64,000 nucleotides of DNA from Algoriphagus marincola DSM 16067. GTDB taxonomy: Bacteria > Bacteroidota > Bacteroidia > Cytophagales > Cyclobacteriaceae. Positions 26,750 to 34,402 of the stretch are shown here, piece after piece. Location of the stretch: NCBI RefSeq assembly GCF_000429405.1, contig NZ_AUBU01000014.1, positions 56,001-120,000 on the forward strand, written 5' to 3'. Position numbers and translations under genes: made by a program. Each line of letters opens with the position of its first letter. Position 1 is the first letter of the stretch. The notes beneath the pieces are model-generated. The model was not told the origin of the DNA. It worked only from the letters and a program-made list of their open reading frames with translations, and made no database searches.

Positions 26750-27952
26750 ATGAATTCTATTCTATCAGATCGCATCTTGAACATGGAGGAATCCGCTACG
26801 CTAGCCATGGCAAAAAAGGCTCGCGAGTTGAAGTCCAAAGGTATTGATATCATCGGGCTTAGCCTAGGCGAGCCGGACTTTAAGACTCCTAAACATGTGC
26901 AAGAAGCAGCCAAGGATGCCATTGACGAGGGAAAATACTTTTCTTATCCCCCTGTAGCAGGCTATCAGGATCTGAGAGAAGCAATTGCTAAAAAACTAAG
27001 GGAAGAGAATAATATCTCTGAGGCTAAAGCCGAAAATATCGTCGTCTCTACCGGTGCGAAGCATTCCATCGCCAATACATTCATGTGTCTTTTGAACGAA
27101 GGTGATGAGGTAGTGATCTTCTCTCCGTATTGGGTGAGCTATGCAGAGATCATCAAGTTGGCAGGTGGCGTACCGGTCTTGATAGAGGGAACTTTGGAAA
27201 ATAACTTCAAGGCTACCGCTCAGCAGCTAGAGGAAGCGATTACAGACAAAACCAAGGCGGTGATTTATTCCTCACCTTGCAATCCTACAGGTTCAGTCTT
27301 CAGTCAATCGGAACTTGAAGCAATAGCAGATGTGATTAAAAGTCATGAAGGTATCATGGTGATTGCGGACGAAATCTATGAACTTATCAACTTCACAGGC
27401 AAAAACTTCAGCATCGCCTCACTTCCGGGAATGTTTGATCGAACGATCACGGTCAACGGATTTTCAAAGGGATATGCAATGACAGGCTGGAGAGTTGGGT
27501 ATATCTGTGCACCATTGGCAATTGCCAAAGCCTGTGAGAAAATCCAGGGACAATTTACTTCCGGTGGAACAGGCATTGCTCAGCGAGCAGCTTTGGCGGC
27601 AATCTCAGGAGATCAGTCTCCATCAAAAGAAATGGCTGAGGCCTATTTCAACAGAAGACAACTTGTTTTAGATCTACTTCAGGAAATCCCAGGTATCAAA
27701 ACTCATATTCCTGAAGGAGCCTTTTATTTCTTCCCTGACGTAACTGCTTTTTTTGGAAAAACAGCGCACGGACATACTGTGAAGGATGCGGATGATTTGT
27801 GTCTTTACCTACTCGAAGTAGCAAATGTATCACTTGTGACTGGTGGGGCCTTTGGAGCTCCCAATTGTGTGAGATTGAGCTATGCTGCTTCGGAGGATGA
27901 ATTGAAAGAAGCGCTAAAGCGAATTAAAAAGGCACTTGCGGAACTGGCCTAA
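26750..27952 (+). CDS. Class I pyridoxal-phosphate aminotransferase (aspartate aminotransferase type)
   Basis: A 400-aa fold-type I enzyme, probably aspartate aminotransferase, interconverting aspartate/2-oxoglutarate and oxaloacetate/glutamate. The PLP lysine is Lys240 in NGFSKGYAMTGWRVGYI. Other markers are SSPCNPTGSVFS (cofactor and substrate contacts), ADEIYELI (Asp that pairs with the PLP nitrogen) and NCVRLSYA (substrate carboxylate Arg). The subgroup is type Ib, and aromatic or prephenate specificity cannot be excluded. It has its own promoter element and a strong terminator. Confidence 0.93.
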   Translation: MNSILSDRILNMEESATLAMAKKARELKSKGIDIIGLSLGEPDFKTPKHVQEAAKDAIDEGKYFSYPPVAGYQDLREAIAKKLREENNISEAKAENIVVSTGAKHSIANTFMCLLNEGDEVVIFSPYWVSYAEIIKLAGGVPVLIEGTLENNFKATAQQLEEAITDKTKAVIYSSPCNPTGSVFSQSELEAIADVIKSHEGIMVIADEIYELINFTGKNFSIASLPGMFDRTITVNGFSKGYAMTGWRVGYICAPLAIAKACEKIQGQFTSGGTGIAQRAALAAISGDQSPSKEMAEAYFNRRQLVLDLLQEIPGIKTHIPEGAFYFFPDVTAFFGKTAHGHTVKDADDLCLYLLEVANVSLVTGGAFGAPNCVRLSYAASEDELKEALKRIKKALAELA

Positions 27953-27958
27953 GAGATT

Positions 27959-27990
27959 TAACCCCGGTAAGAACCGGGGTTATTTTTTTA
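27959..27990 (+). terminator. Terminator of the aminotransferase gene
   Basis: TAACCCCGGT and ACCGGGGTTA form a perfect 10-bp stem with an AAGA loop and a T run, directly after the stop codon. Confidence 0.85.
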
Positions 27991-28006
27991 CAGCTTCATA
28001 AAAGTA

Positions 28007-28014
28007 TATTTTTG
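28007..28014 (+). promoter_or_regulatory. Promoter -7 element for the glycosyltransferase-like gene
   Basis: TATTTTTG matches TAnnTTTG and lies 15 nt before the ATG at 28030. It decides that start over the upstream TTG at 28012, which is inside the element. Confidence 0.5.
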
Positions 28015-28029
28015 TTCAAAATCTTACCC

Positions 28030-28740
28030 ATGCCGCAGGTTCTTGTCATTACTCCCGTAAAAAATTCCATAGAAACCACTTTGGATACCGCCAGGGCCAT
28101 TGCAAACTCGGATCTGGAAGTTCTTCACATTATTTTTAATGACTTCAGTTCGGAAGAGACAAAGCTGGAACTGGAGCGAAATAAGGATTCGATCAGCTAT
28201 GAGTTAATTCATCTAGAAGATATCACGGATACGCCCTCCCCCAATTACAAATTGGTACTTCAGATGGCACAAAAGAAAGCCTTGGAACTTGGTCTTCCGC
28301 TTTTAGTAATCGAATCGGATGTGGTTGTCGAGAAGGATACAATTAGTAAGCTTTTGGCTCACCAGAAATCTCACTCCTCCTCAGGGCTGACAGGGTCAGT
28401 TACAGTGGATGAGTCAGGAGAGGTCAATTTTCCTTACCTTAAGTTTAAGGGGAGAAAGGAAGCCGAGATCAATACCCAACGAAGTCTCAGCTTTTGCTGC
28501 ACACTTTTCTCGAAGGAGTTTTTGTCCGCATATGACTTTACAGGATTGGACGATGCAAAGGATTGGTATGATACCTTTATTTCTTCTAAGTCACTGGACT
28601 GTGGCTTCCAAAACTATGTTTTGATGGATGCCCCTGTATGGCACAGACCCCATGGAAGTAGACCTTGGAAACAATTGAAGTATAAAAATCCCCTCAAATA
28701 CTACTTTTTGAAGTATTGGAAAGGTCTGGATAAGATTTAA
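28030..28740 (+). CDS. Glycosyltransferase family 2-like protein
   Basis: A 236-aa GT-A fold protein beginning MPQVLVITPVKNSIETTLDT. The N-terminal strand-loop (TPVKN), the acidic IFNDFSS and the putative nucleotide-sugar/metal motif VIESDVVVEKD match family 2 transferases. The C-terminal part is rich in Trp, Tyr and Lys (WHRPHGSRPWKQLKYKNPLKYY). No transmembrane segment is seen, so it probably acts at the cytoplasmic membrane face on a surface glycan precursor. It converges with an FkbM methyltransferase and a second family 2 transferase, suggesting a small glycan-decoration group. Acceptor and donor unknown. Confidence 0.8.
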   Translation: MPQVLVITPVKNSIETTLDTARAIANSDLEVLHIIFNDFSSEETKLELERNKDSISYELIHLEDITDTPSPNYKLVLQMAQKKALELGLPLLVIESDVVVEKDTISKLLAHQKSHSSSGLTGSVTVDESGEVNFPYLKFKGRKEAEINTQRSLSFCCTLFSKEFLSAYDFTGLDDAKDWYDTFISSKSLDCGFQNYVLMDAPVWHRPHGSRPWKQLKYKNPLKYYFLKYWKGLDKI

Positions 28741-28743
28741 TTA

Positions 28744-29559
28744 TTAATCAAAGAAAGGCTTAAATGCGTCCTCAGGGTATCGCATCGCTAAGGTATCTCG
28801 ACCAAATTCCTTCAGGCTATAGCCTTGATTTTTTAGCATTTCATAGCATTCATCAAGGTCTTTTTGGCTGTGATTGACATTTTCAAAAATGATCGCTTTT
28901 GGGGTGTTTTTTGCTATGTCAAAAATCTTGATTACCTCCAGGTCAAAACCTTCCGCATCGATCTGTAAGAGATCAATCTGATTGATTTGGTATCGTTTGA
29001 TAAGTGTATCGGGACAGACGACATCTACCCATTCAAAGCTGATCCGCTTTTCAGGTTCCTGCGGAATCGGGATCCCAAATTTCTTACAGTTTTTATCCAC
29101 AATTCCGTTGTCAAAAAGCTCCTCGATTTTCTCTTTTGAAAAAGAAGCCAAGCCCGTAGCCCAACGCATATCGCTAAATCCGATTTTGTAGAGCTTCTGT
29201 TTACCGTCCTCTTTTCCTATTGCAGCGCAGATAGGGTGTAGCCCTTCATTCTTCTGGTAGATTCTTTTCAAATACTGATTAAAAACGGCTGGCTGAGGCT
29301 CCAAAAGTACCCCTTTCCACCTATCCCGCTTGATAAACTTATGGATGGGGTCATTGGTGATACCGTCATTTGCCCCCACCTGTATGACGGTAAAATCTCC
29401 TTTTTTTGAAAGTGAAAATTCAGAAAGAAATTCGGAAAGACTCCCTTTTTTGGGTTTGTACAAATTCCGATAGTAAGCCATGAAAAGCGGATTTTCATTG
29501 GCGCTTAGGGAGATTCTAAGGTCTTTGTAAAAGTTTTTGAAGCTGGATTTTATCGACAT
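28744..29559 (-). CDS. FkbM-family SAM-dependent methyltransferase
   Basis: A 271-aa methyltransferase. Motif I is FTVIQVGANDGITNDP (SAM binding), and LLQIDAEGFDLEVI is the later acidic motif of the FkbM family. These enzymes O-methylate hydroxyl groups, often on sugars of surface polysaccharides. The start is the ATG at 29559; an upstream TTG at 29580 would add seven unconserved residues. It lies 50 bp after the family 2 glycosyltransferase gene on the same strand, consistent with a shared role in glycan modification. Confidence 0.87.
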   Translation of the reverse strand: MSIKSSFKNFYKDLRISLSANENPLFMAYYRNLYKPKKGSLSEFLSEFSLSKKGDFTVIQVGANDGITNDPIHKFIKRDRWKGVLLEPQPAVFNQYLKRIYQKNEGLHPICAAIGKEDGKQKLYKIGFSDMRWATGLASFSKEKIEELFDNGIVDKNCKKFGIPIPQEPEKRISFEWVDVVCPDTLIKRYQINQIDLLQIDAEGFDLEVIKIFDIAKNTPKAIIFENVNHSQKDLDECYEMLKNQGYSLKEFGRDTLAMRYPEDAFKPFFD

Positions 29560-29609
29560 GGTGGAAATTGTGAGCAGCAAAATAAATCAATTCTTATTCT
29601 TTGAAAAAC

Positions 29610-30398
29610 TTAGAGTCTTCCAAGCAATTTCATAAGTCTGTTGTAGGGTCTTGACCAAGTGCGCTGAAAACGGAGCGGGCCAAGTAATTCCTGTTCAAAA
29701 AAATCAGCATGTTTTTCATTCAGATAGGCGATTCGCTCTCGTTTTTTTTGATCTGTGCCTGTTCGCTTTCTTTTGCTGTTTGGGGTCAGTCGGTAAAAGA
29801 AACCCACCATGGGAAGTTGAGCTACTTCGCCTCCATTTTTTAGCATTTTGATCCAAAACTCCCAATCTTCCCTTCCCATGGTCATGTCTTCCGAAAATCC
29901 CCCCACTTCTTTCCAGTCCTTTTTTCGAAAAAGTGCTGATACAAAGATCATATTATCCCGTGCTAAAGCTCTTCTGGAAAAGGGTTTTAGGTTCCAATCT
30001 TTAAATCCGTTTTCGTCAAATTTCTTGCCTTTACAGTAAACGACTTTTACCGCTGGCCTTGAGATAAGAACTGAAACGGCTTTTGAAATGTACTGCGGAT
30101 GGATCTTGTCATCCCCATCAAGTGGTAAAATAAAATCGCCCTTTGCCTGCCTGATTCCGGCATTTCTTGCACTTGCCACCCCAGCATTTTCTTGATCAAT
30201 CACTTCTAACCCCTCATATTTTTCTAGAAGGGAAAGAGCGACTTGTAGACTTGAGTCCGTAGACCCATCATTAACTACAATTACTTCCAGCGGCCTGTGA
30301 TCAGACTCGAAGGCTGATTGAATGGTTTCGGATAAATAACCGGCCTGGTTGTAACAAGGAATAATGACGGATACAATGGGTTTCTGTGGGTCCTGCAT
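29610..30398 (-). CDS. Glycosyltransferase family 2
   Basis: A 262-aa GT-A glycosyltransferase. The N-terminal VSVIIPCYNQAGYLSETI is the nucleotide-binding start, VIVVNDGSTDSS holds the first acidic motif, LPLDGDDKIHP the metal-binding DxD-like motif, and GREDWEFWIKM the catalytic ED. There are no membrane helices. The start is the ATG at 30398 (MQDPQKPIVSV); a GTG at 30455 would add 19 residues before the fold begins. It is first of a two-gene unit with the FkbM methyltransferase. Sugar specificity cannot be inferred. Confidence 0.9.
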   Translation of the reverse strand: MQDPQKPIVSVIIPCYNQAGYLSETIQSAFESDHRPLEVIVVNDGSTDSSLQVALSLLEKYEGLEVIDQENAGVASARNAGIRQAKGDFILPLDGDDKIHPQYISKAVSVLISRPAVKVVYCKGKKFDENGFKDWNLKPFSRRALARDNMIFVSALFRKKDWKEVGGFSEDMTMGREDWEFWIKMLKNGGEVAQLPMVGFFYRLTPNSKRKRTGTDQKKRERIAYLNEKHADFFEQELLGPLRFQRTWSRPYNRLMKLLGRL

Positions 30399-30597
30399 AT
30401 AAATATCTGATGGATAGATGGGGATTTGTATTTCTGATAAAATTGTAATAATCACTCTCCTTTTTCAAAATAATCCAAATATTTATTTGCATTATTAAAT
30501 TAACTCAGTAAATTTATTTCGGTGATTAAACAACTTTGTTAACTATTCTTTCAAATAACGAGGGGAAAAACCTCATTTTCGAACTCTAAATGTTTTG

Positions 30598-30628
30598 AAA
30601 AAATCCGGAATAGCCATCCGGATTTTTT
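30598..30628. terminator. Terminator-type hairpin in the leader of the DUF4421 gene
   Basis: AAAAAATCCGGA and TCCGGATTTTTT form a perfect stem with a 7-nt loop and flanking A/T runs, ending 17 nt before the ATG at 30646. No gene ends upstream in that orientation: the left neighbour starts at 30398 and runs away. It may close a small RNA or act as an attenuator. Confidence 0.65.
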
Positions 30629-30645
30629 CGTTTATTTGATTTCTA

Positions 30646-31683
30646 ATGCAAAAAAGCTTCACCGGATTATTCAAATTTTGTACACTAATCGTCGTCTTTT
30701 GCCTTGGTAATTTGGCTTTAAAAGCTCAGACGTCTCAATATGATTCAGGCTATGTGGAAGTCAGCCCTGAGACTTTTTTATTGAGATTTTATTTTTCTAA
30801 AAAGTATTCCGATTTCTTAATTAATGCCCCGAATAGCTCTGATAAATTGATCTATCGGCCAAACTCCGGTAATAACCTTGGAATAGGTTTTACCTACCAG
30901 AAGTTTACTTTGAACATAGCCGGACCAGTTGGCTTTCTCAATCCAGACCGTCAAAGAGATTTTCCAGCCTACTTGGACCTTCAGGCTCACATCTACCCTC
31001 GGAAAATGATTGTGGATTTATTTGGGCAGTTCTACAATGGATTTGTGCTAAGTGCAGACCAACTGGCAGGCTCAGATGAAGATTATTTGAGACAAGATGT
31101 GAAAATGCGAAAGATCGGATTGAATTTTAACTATCTCCCAAATGGGGATAAGCTTTCAATCCAAGCGGCCTTCAACCAGTCCCAAATTCAAAAAAGATCC
31201 GCTTTTTCACCCTTTTACGGTTTTGAGATTTATGGGGGAAAGGTTTTTGGAGATTCTTTATTGGTTCCTGATTCTGAAGAATTGGCCTTTACCAATTTTC
31301 AGCAAGTGAATTATTTTCAATTCGGTCCAAATGCTGGACTTGCAGGCACTTTGGTTTTCGGAAATGGTTTTTTTCTTTCTGGTGTAGCTTCTGCCAATGT
31401 CAGTCTGGGTCATTCAAGATGGCAAAACGGGACTTCCACTCAGACTTGGAAAGTCTTTCCGACGTATTTCTTGAGAGGATTTTTTGGATATAACTCCAGG
31501 AGGTTTTCAATCAATGCTAATTACGTTTGGAAAAATCTTCCACTTGCAGAAGCGAGCCTTTTTGACCAATCCATTAACACGGGAAACTATCGGATCAATT
31601 TGATCTACAAGTTTGCAGTCGGGAAAAACTTCGAAAGGAAATTTCAGAAAATCAATCCTATGAGATTGATATCCAAGGATTAA
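30646..31683 (+). CDS. DUF4421-family exported protein, probable outer-membrane beta-barrel
   Basis: A 345-aa protein with signal peptide MQKSFTGLFKFCTLIVVFCL...LKAQ. The rest is built from alternating amphipathic strands with aromatic residues (LGIGFTYQKFTLNIAGPVGF, YLDLQAHIYPRKMIVDLFGQFY) and ends KFAVGKNFERKF, like DUF4421 proteins of Bacteroidota. An outer-membrane barrel is likely but not shown. A terminator-like hairpin stands in its leader. Function unknown. Confidence 0.75.
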   Translation: MQKSFTGLFKFCTLIVVFCLGNLALKAQTSQYDSGYVEVSPETFLLRFYFSKKYSDFLINAPNSSDKLIYRPNSGNNLGIGFTYQKFTLNIAGPVGFLNPDRQRDFPAYLDLQAHIYPRKMIVDLFGQFYNGFVLSADQLAGSDEDYLRQDVKMRKIGLNFNYLPNGDKLSIQAAFNQSQIQKRSAFSPFYGFEIYGGKVFGDSLLVPDSEELAFTNFQQVNYFQFGPNAGLAGTLVFGNGFFLSGVASANVSLGHSRWQNGTSTQTWKVFPTYFLRGFFGYNSRRFSINANYVWKNLPLAEASLFDQSINTGNYRINLIYKFAVGKNFERKFQKINPMRLISKD

Positions 31684-31783
31684 CCGCATTCTCTCTTTAG
31701 CATTCCGATTTGGCCTGTACTAATTTCTCGCTTCATGAGGTTGATTTCTATGAATCTTAATTTTTTCTCATCCCCATTTAATT

Positions 31784-31791
31784 TAGCTTTG
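31784..31791 (+). promoter_or_regulatory. Promoter -7 element for the aldehyde dehydrogenase gene
   Basis: TAGCTTTG matches TAnnTTTG, 22 nt before the ATG at 31814. The -33 position is T-rich only. Confidence 0.45.
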
Positions 31792-31813
31792 GGTCAATCA
31801 AAATTTTATAAAA

Positions 31814-33358
31814 ATGGATAATCGCTTTGGAATCTCTTCTGCTCTTGAAAGGCTAGGTATCAAATCTGAAAATCTTGGATCTTCGACTGGTGAAAACTGG
31901 CTGGATTCCGGTCAAGCCTATTTTTCATCTGATTCACCCGTTGATGGGAAATCTATCGCAAAGGTTCAAGAAGCTAATTCTGAGACCTATGAGCAGATTA
32001 TTTCTACAGCACAGATTGCTTTTGAAAAGTGGAGACTTGTCCCAGCACCCCAGCGAGGTGAGATCGTCCGGGAGATTGGAAATGCCCTGAGAGAAGTTAA
32101 GGCTGATCTAGGAAAACTGGTTTCCTTTGAAATGGGCAAATCCTACCAAGAAGGTCTCGGGGAGGTTCAGGAGATGATCGATATATGTGACTTTGCAGTG
32201 GGGCTTTCCAGACAATTGTATGGGTTGACCATGCATTCAGAGCGTCCGGGACATCGGATGTATGAGCAATGGCATCCATTAGGGATTGTAGGGATTATTT
32301 CAGCTTTCAATTTTCCTGTTGCTGTTTGGTCATGGAATACGGCTTTAGCCTGGGTCTGCGGTGACGTTACTGTATGGAAGCCTTCGGAAAAGGCGCCACT
32401 TTCAGGGATAGCTTGTCAGCATATCGTGGCAAAAATTTTCAAAAAGCATGGAATGCCTGAGGGAATTTCCTCCCTGATTATAGGCGACTACAAAGTAGGA
32501 GAAATGCTTTCTCATGATTCCCGTGTTCCGCTAGTTTCGGCTACAGGTTCTACCCGAATGGGAAAACTGGTCGGTAAGGCAGTAGGAGAGCGGCTTGGTA
32601 GATCCCTGCTAGAACTTGGGGGTAATAATGCAATTATCATCACCGAAAACGCAGATATGGATATGGCTATTCGAGGTGCTCTTTTCGGGGCAGTAGGCAC
32701 TGCGGGACAGCGATGCACCAGTACACGTCGTCTGATCATTCAGGAGAACGTATTTGATGAGGTAGCAAAGCGGTTGGCTTCCGCTTACAGCAAGTTGGTG
32801 ATTGGTAACCCACTGGACGAAAAAAACCACGTAGGGCCGCTAATCGACAAAGATGCTGTCAAAATGTATGAAGCGGCCATCGAAAAGGTCAAGGCTGAAG
32901 GAGGGAAGGAAATCGTAGGAGGGGGAGTGTTGTCTGGAGAAGGATATGAGTCAGGTTGCTATGTCAAACCTGCGATCTTTGAAGCAGAAAACCATTATGA
33001 AATCGTACAGCATGAGACTTTTGCACCAATTCTTTATTTGATTAAATACAAAACTATTGCAGAGGCAATTGCCATTCAAAATGGTGTTCCTCAAGGATTG
33101 TCTTCGGCGATCATGACTACCAATATGCGTGAAGCGGAGGCTTTTCTTTCGGCCGCAGGTTCTGACTGTGGAATTGCCAATGTCAATATTGGTACTTCAG
33201 GAGCTGAAATTGGAGGTGCTTTTGGAGGTGAGAAAGAAACTGGTGGAGGTCGAGAGTCAGGTTCCGATGCCTGGAAAGCTTATATGCGTCGACAGACCAA
33301 TACGATCAATTATTCTACCGCGCTACCTTTGGCGCAAGGAATTAAGTTTGATATTTGA
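31814..33358 (+). CDS. Aldehyde dehydrogenase, ALDH7 (alpha-aminoadipic semialdehyde dehydrogenase) type
   Basis: A 514-aa NAD(P)-dependent aldehyde dehydrogenase. Catalytic Cys301 is in GTAGQRCTSTRRL and the general-base Glu267 in LLELGGNNAII. The C-terminal stretch GTSGAEIGGAFGGEKETGGGRESGSDAWK is characteristic of the ALDH7/antiquitin branch, which oxidises alpha-aminoadipate semialdehyde (lysine catabolism) and betaine aldehyde. No lysine-degradation partner is adjacent, so the substrate is inferred from family only. It is transcribed alone and closed by the terminator at 33379-33413. Confidence 0.93.
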   Translation: MDNRFGISSALERLGIKSENLGSSTGENWLDSGQAYFSSDSPVDGKSIAKVQEANSETYEQIISTAQIAFEKWRLVPAPQRGEIVREIGNALREVKADLGKLVSFEMGKSYQEGLGEVQEMIDICDFAVGLSRQLYGLTMHSERPGHRMYEQWHPLGIVGIISAFNFPVAVWSWNTALAWVCGDVTVWKPSEKAPLSGIACQHIVAKIFKKHGMPEGISSLIIGDYKVGEMLSHDSRVPLVSATGSTRMGKLVGKAVGERLGRSLLELGGNNAIIITENADMDMAIRGALFGAVGTAGQRCTSTRRLIIQENVFDEVAKRLASAYSKLVIGNPLDEKNHVGPLIDKDAVKMYEAAIEKVKAEGGKEIVGGGVLSGEGYESGCYVKPAIFEAENHYEIVQHETFAPILYLIKYKTIAEAIAIQNGVPQGLSSAIMTTNMREAEAFLSAAGSDCGIANVNIGTSGAEIGGAFGGEKETGGGRESGSDAWKAYMRRQTNTINYSTALPLAQGIKFDI

Positions 33359-33378
33359 TCATACAACTAATCTGAATC

Positions 33379-33413
33379 AAAGTCCTCGATACAAGTTTAT
33401 CGAGGACTTTTTT
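33379..33413. terminator. Bidirectional terminator overlapping the end of the convergent gene
   Basis: AAAGTCCTCGAT (33379-33390) and ATCGAGGACTTT (33399-33410) form a perfect 12-bp stem. One arm encodes the last codons and stop of the minus-strand gene at 33397-33885. Confidence 0.85.
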
Positions 33414-33885
33414 CTATTAGTGGAGATTCATCGATTGCTTTTTCATAGTGAGTTTTGAATCTGCCCAGAGTTTGATCATGAAGTAGATAGGTCAAGATTA
33501 ATTCATTTTCCGTCAATTTGATGATTTTTGCTTGAAGTACTTTAGGTTGAAACTGGGACGTCCAGGTGATGACAGAATCGGCTTCCCTTACATTCCAAAT
33601 GGATTTTTCCTGAAGAATATTTTTGCCATCCAAGACAGTCGAAGTCATTGAGTCTAGGCTAAAGAAATTTTTAAAAGACTGATCATGAAACCTCTCCATC
33701 AACTCAAAAAACGCCTCCTGTTGGTCTTCAGGTTGATTTTGGGATTCAGGAGCATTGATAAAAAACTCAAAGCCTTCATCCTTGGTTAGTTTCCATTTAC
33801 CAAGAAGCTTGGTATCGAGGCCCTGTGAGCAAGTGTCTGAAAAAATGAAAAACAAGCAAATGGTAGATAGAAAATAATTCATCAT
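33397..33885 (-). CDS. Exported lipocalin-like hypothetical protein
   Basis: A 162-aa protein with signal peptide MMNYFLSTICLFFIFSDTCS. The segment LDTKLLGKWKLTKDEGFEF followed by strands ending SIWNVREADSVITW and AKIIKLTENELILTYL resembles the lipocalin-like barrels common in Bacteroidota (GKW motif then a small beta barrel). No ligand can be inferred. Its final codons are part of the stem of the ALDH terminator, so both genes share this end. It appears to be a single-gene unit. Confidence 0.7.
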   Translation of the reverse strand: MMNYFLSTICLFFIFSDTCSQGLDTKLLGKWKLTKDEGFEFFINAPESQNQPEDQQEAFFELMERFHDQSFKNFFSLDSMTSTVLDGKNILQEKSIWNVREADSVITWTSQFQPKVLQAKIIKLTENELILTYLLHDQTLGRFKTHYEKAIDESPLIEKSPR

Positions 33886-34111
33886 GGTTTTCTGGTTTTA
33901 AAAAGTAGTCGGGGAAAAGCTAGTTTATAGGACATAGATGATGATTTTTTCGTGTATAGCTTTTTAGAATACAATTCCATAATATCTCATGGCAAATGGT
34001 CTTTATTTGCTGGATTGAAAAATGTTCTCTAATTGAGAGAAACTTTTTTAAGGTTTTTGCAAAAATATTTCTCTTAATATCAGTGGTTTAAGAAAAATGT
34101 TAATTTGGCTA

Positions 34112-34142
34112 TTTGCTGATTTAAAAATTGAGTATACATTTG
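34112..34142 (+). promoter_or_regulatory. Promoter of the tRNA-Val pair
   Basis: TTTG (34112-34115), 19-nt spacer and TACATTTG (34135-34142) match the full Bacteroidota promoter consensus, 22 nt before the first tRNA. Confidence 0.8.
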
Positions 34143-34164
34143 CAGTCCCATTCGGAAAGCAAAT

Positions 34165-34239
34165 GGGAGCTTAGCTCAGTTGGTTCAGAGCATCTGCCTT
34201 ACAAGCAGAGGGTCGGGGGTTCGAATCCCTCAGCTCCCA
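34165..34239 (+). tRNA. tRNA-Val (anticodon UAC), copy 1
   Basis: A 75-nt cloverleaf: acceptor GGGAGCT/AGCTCCC, D-stem GCTC/GAGC, anticodon stem TCTGC/GCAGA with loop CTTACAA (anticodon TAC), T-loop TTCGAAT, discriminator A. No encoded CCA. Confidence 0.97.
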
Positions 34240-34262
34240 CATTTAATTTTCTTTTCCCATTA

Positions 34263-34337
34263 GGGAGCTTAGCTCAGTTGGTTCAGAGCATCTGCCTTAC
34301 AAGCAGAGGGTCGGGGGTTCGAATCCCTCAGCTCCCA
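34263..34337 (+). tRNA. tRNA-Val (anticodon UAC), copy 2
   Basis: Identical over all 75 nt to the copy at 34165-34239, after a 23-nt spacer, and probably processed from the same transcript. A terminator-like hairpin follows. Confidence 0.97.
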
Positions 34338-34349
34338 CACCCACAAATC

Positions 34350-34376
34350 GCCTCGAAGAAATTCGGGGCTTTATTG
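34350..34376 (+). terminator. Terminator of the tRNA-Val pair
   Basis: GCCTCGAA and TTCGGGGC pair (one G-T) around a GAAA-like loop, followed by TTTATTGTTTAT. Confidence 0.55.
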
Positions 34377-34402
34377 TTTATATTGCTTGGCTCTTTTTTG
34401 TT

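Noticed and set aside
33129..33458. Frame overlapping the end of the aldehyde dehydrogenase
   Set aside because: It is a +1-frame shadow of the ALDH C-terminus and runs through the terminator.
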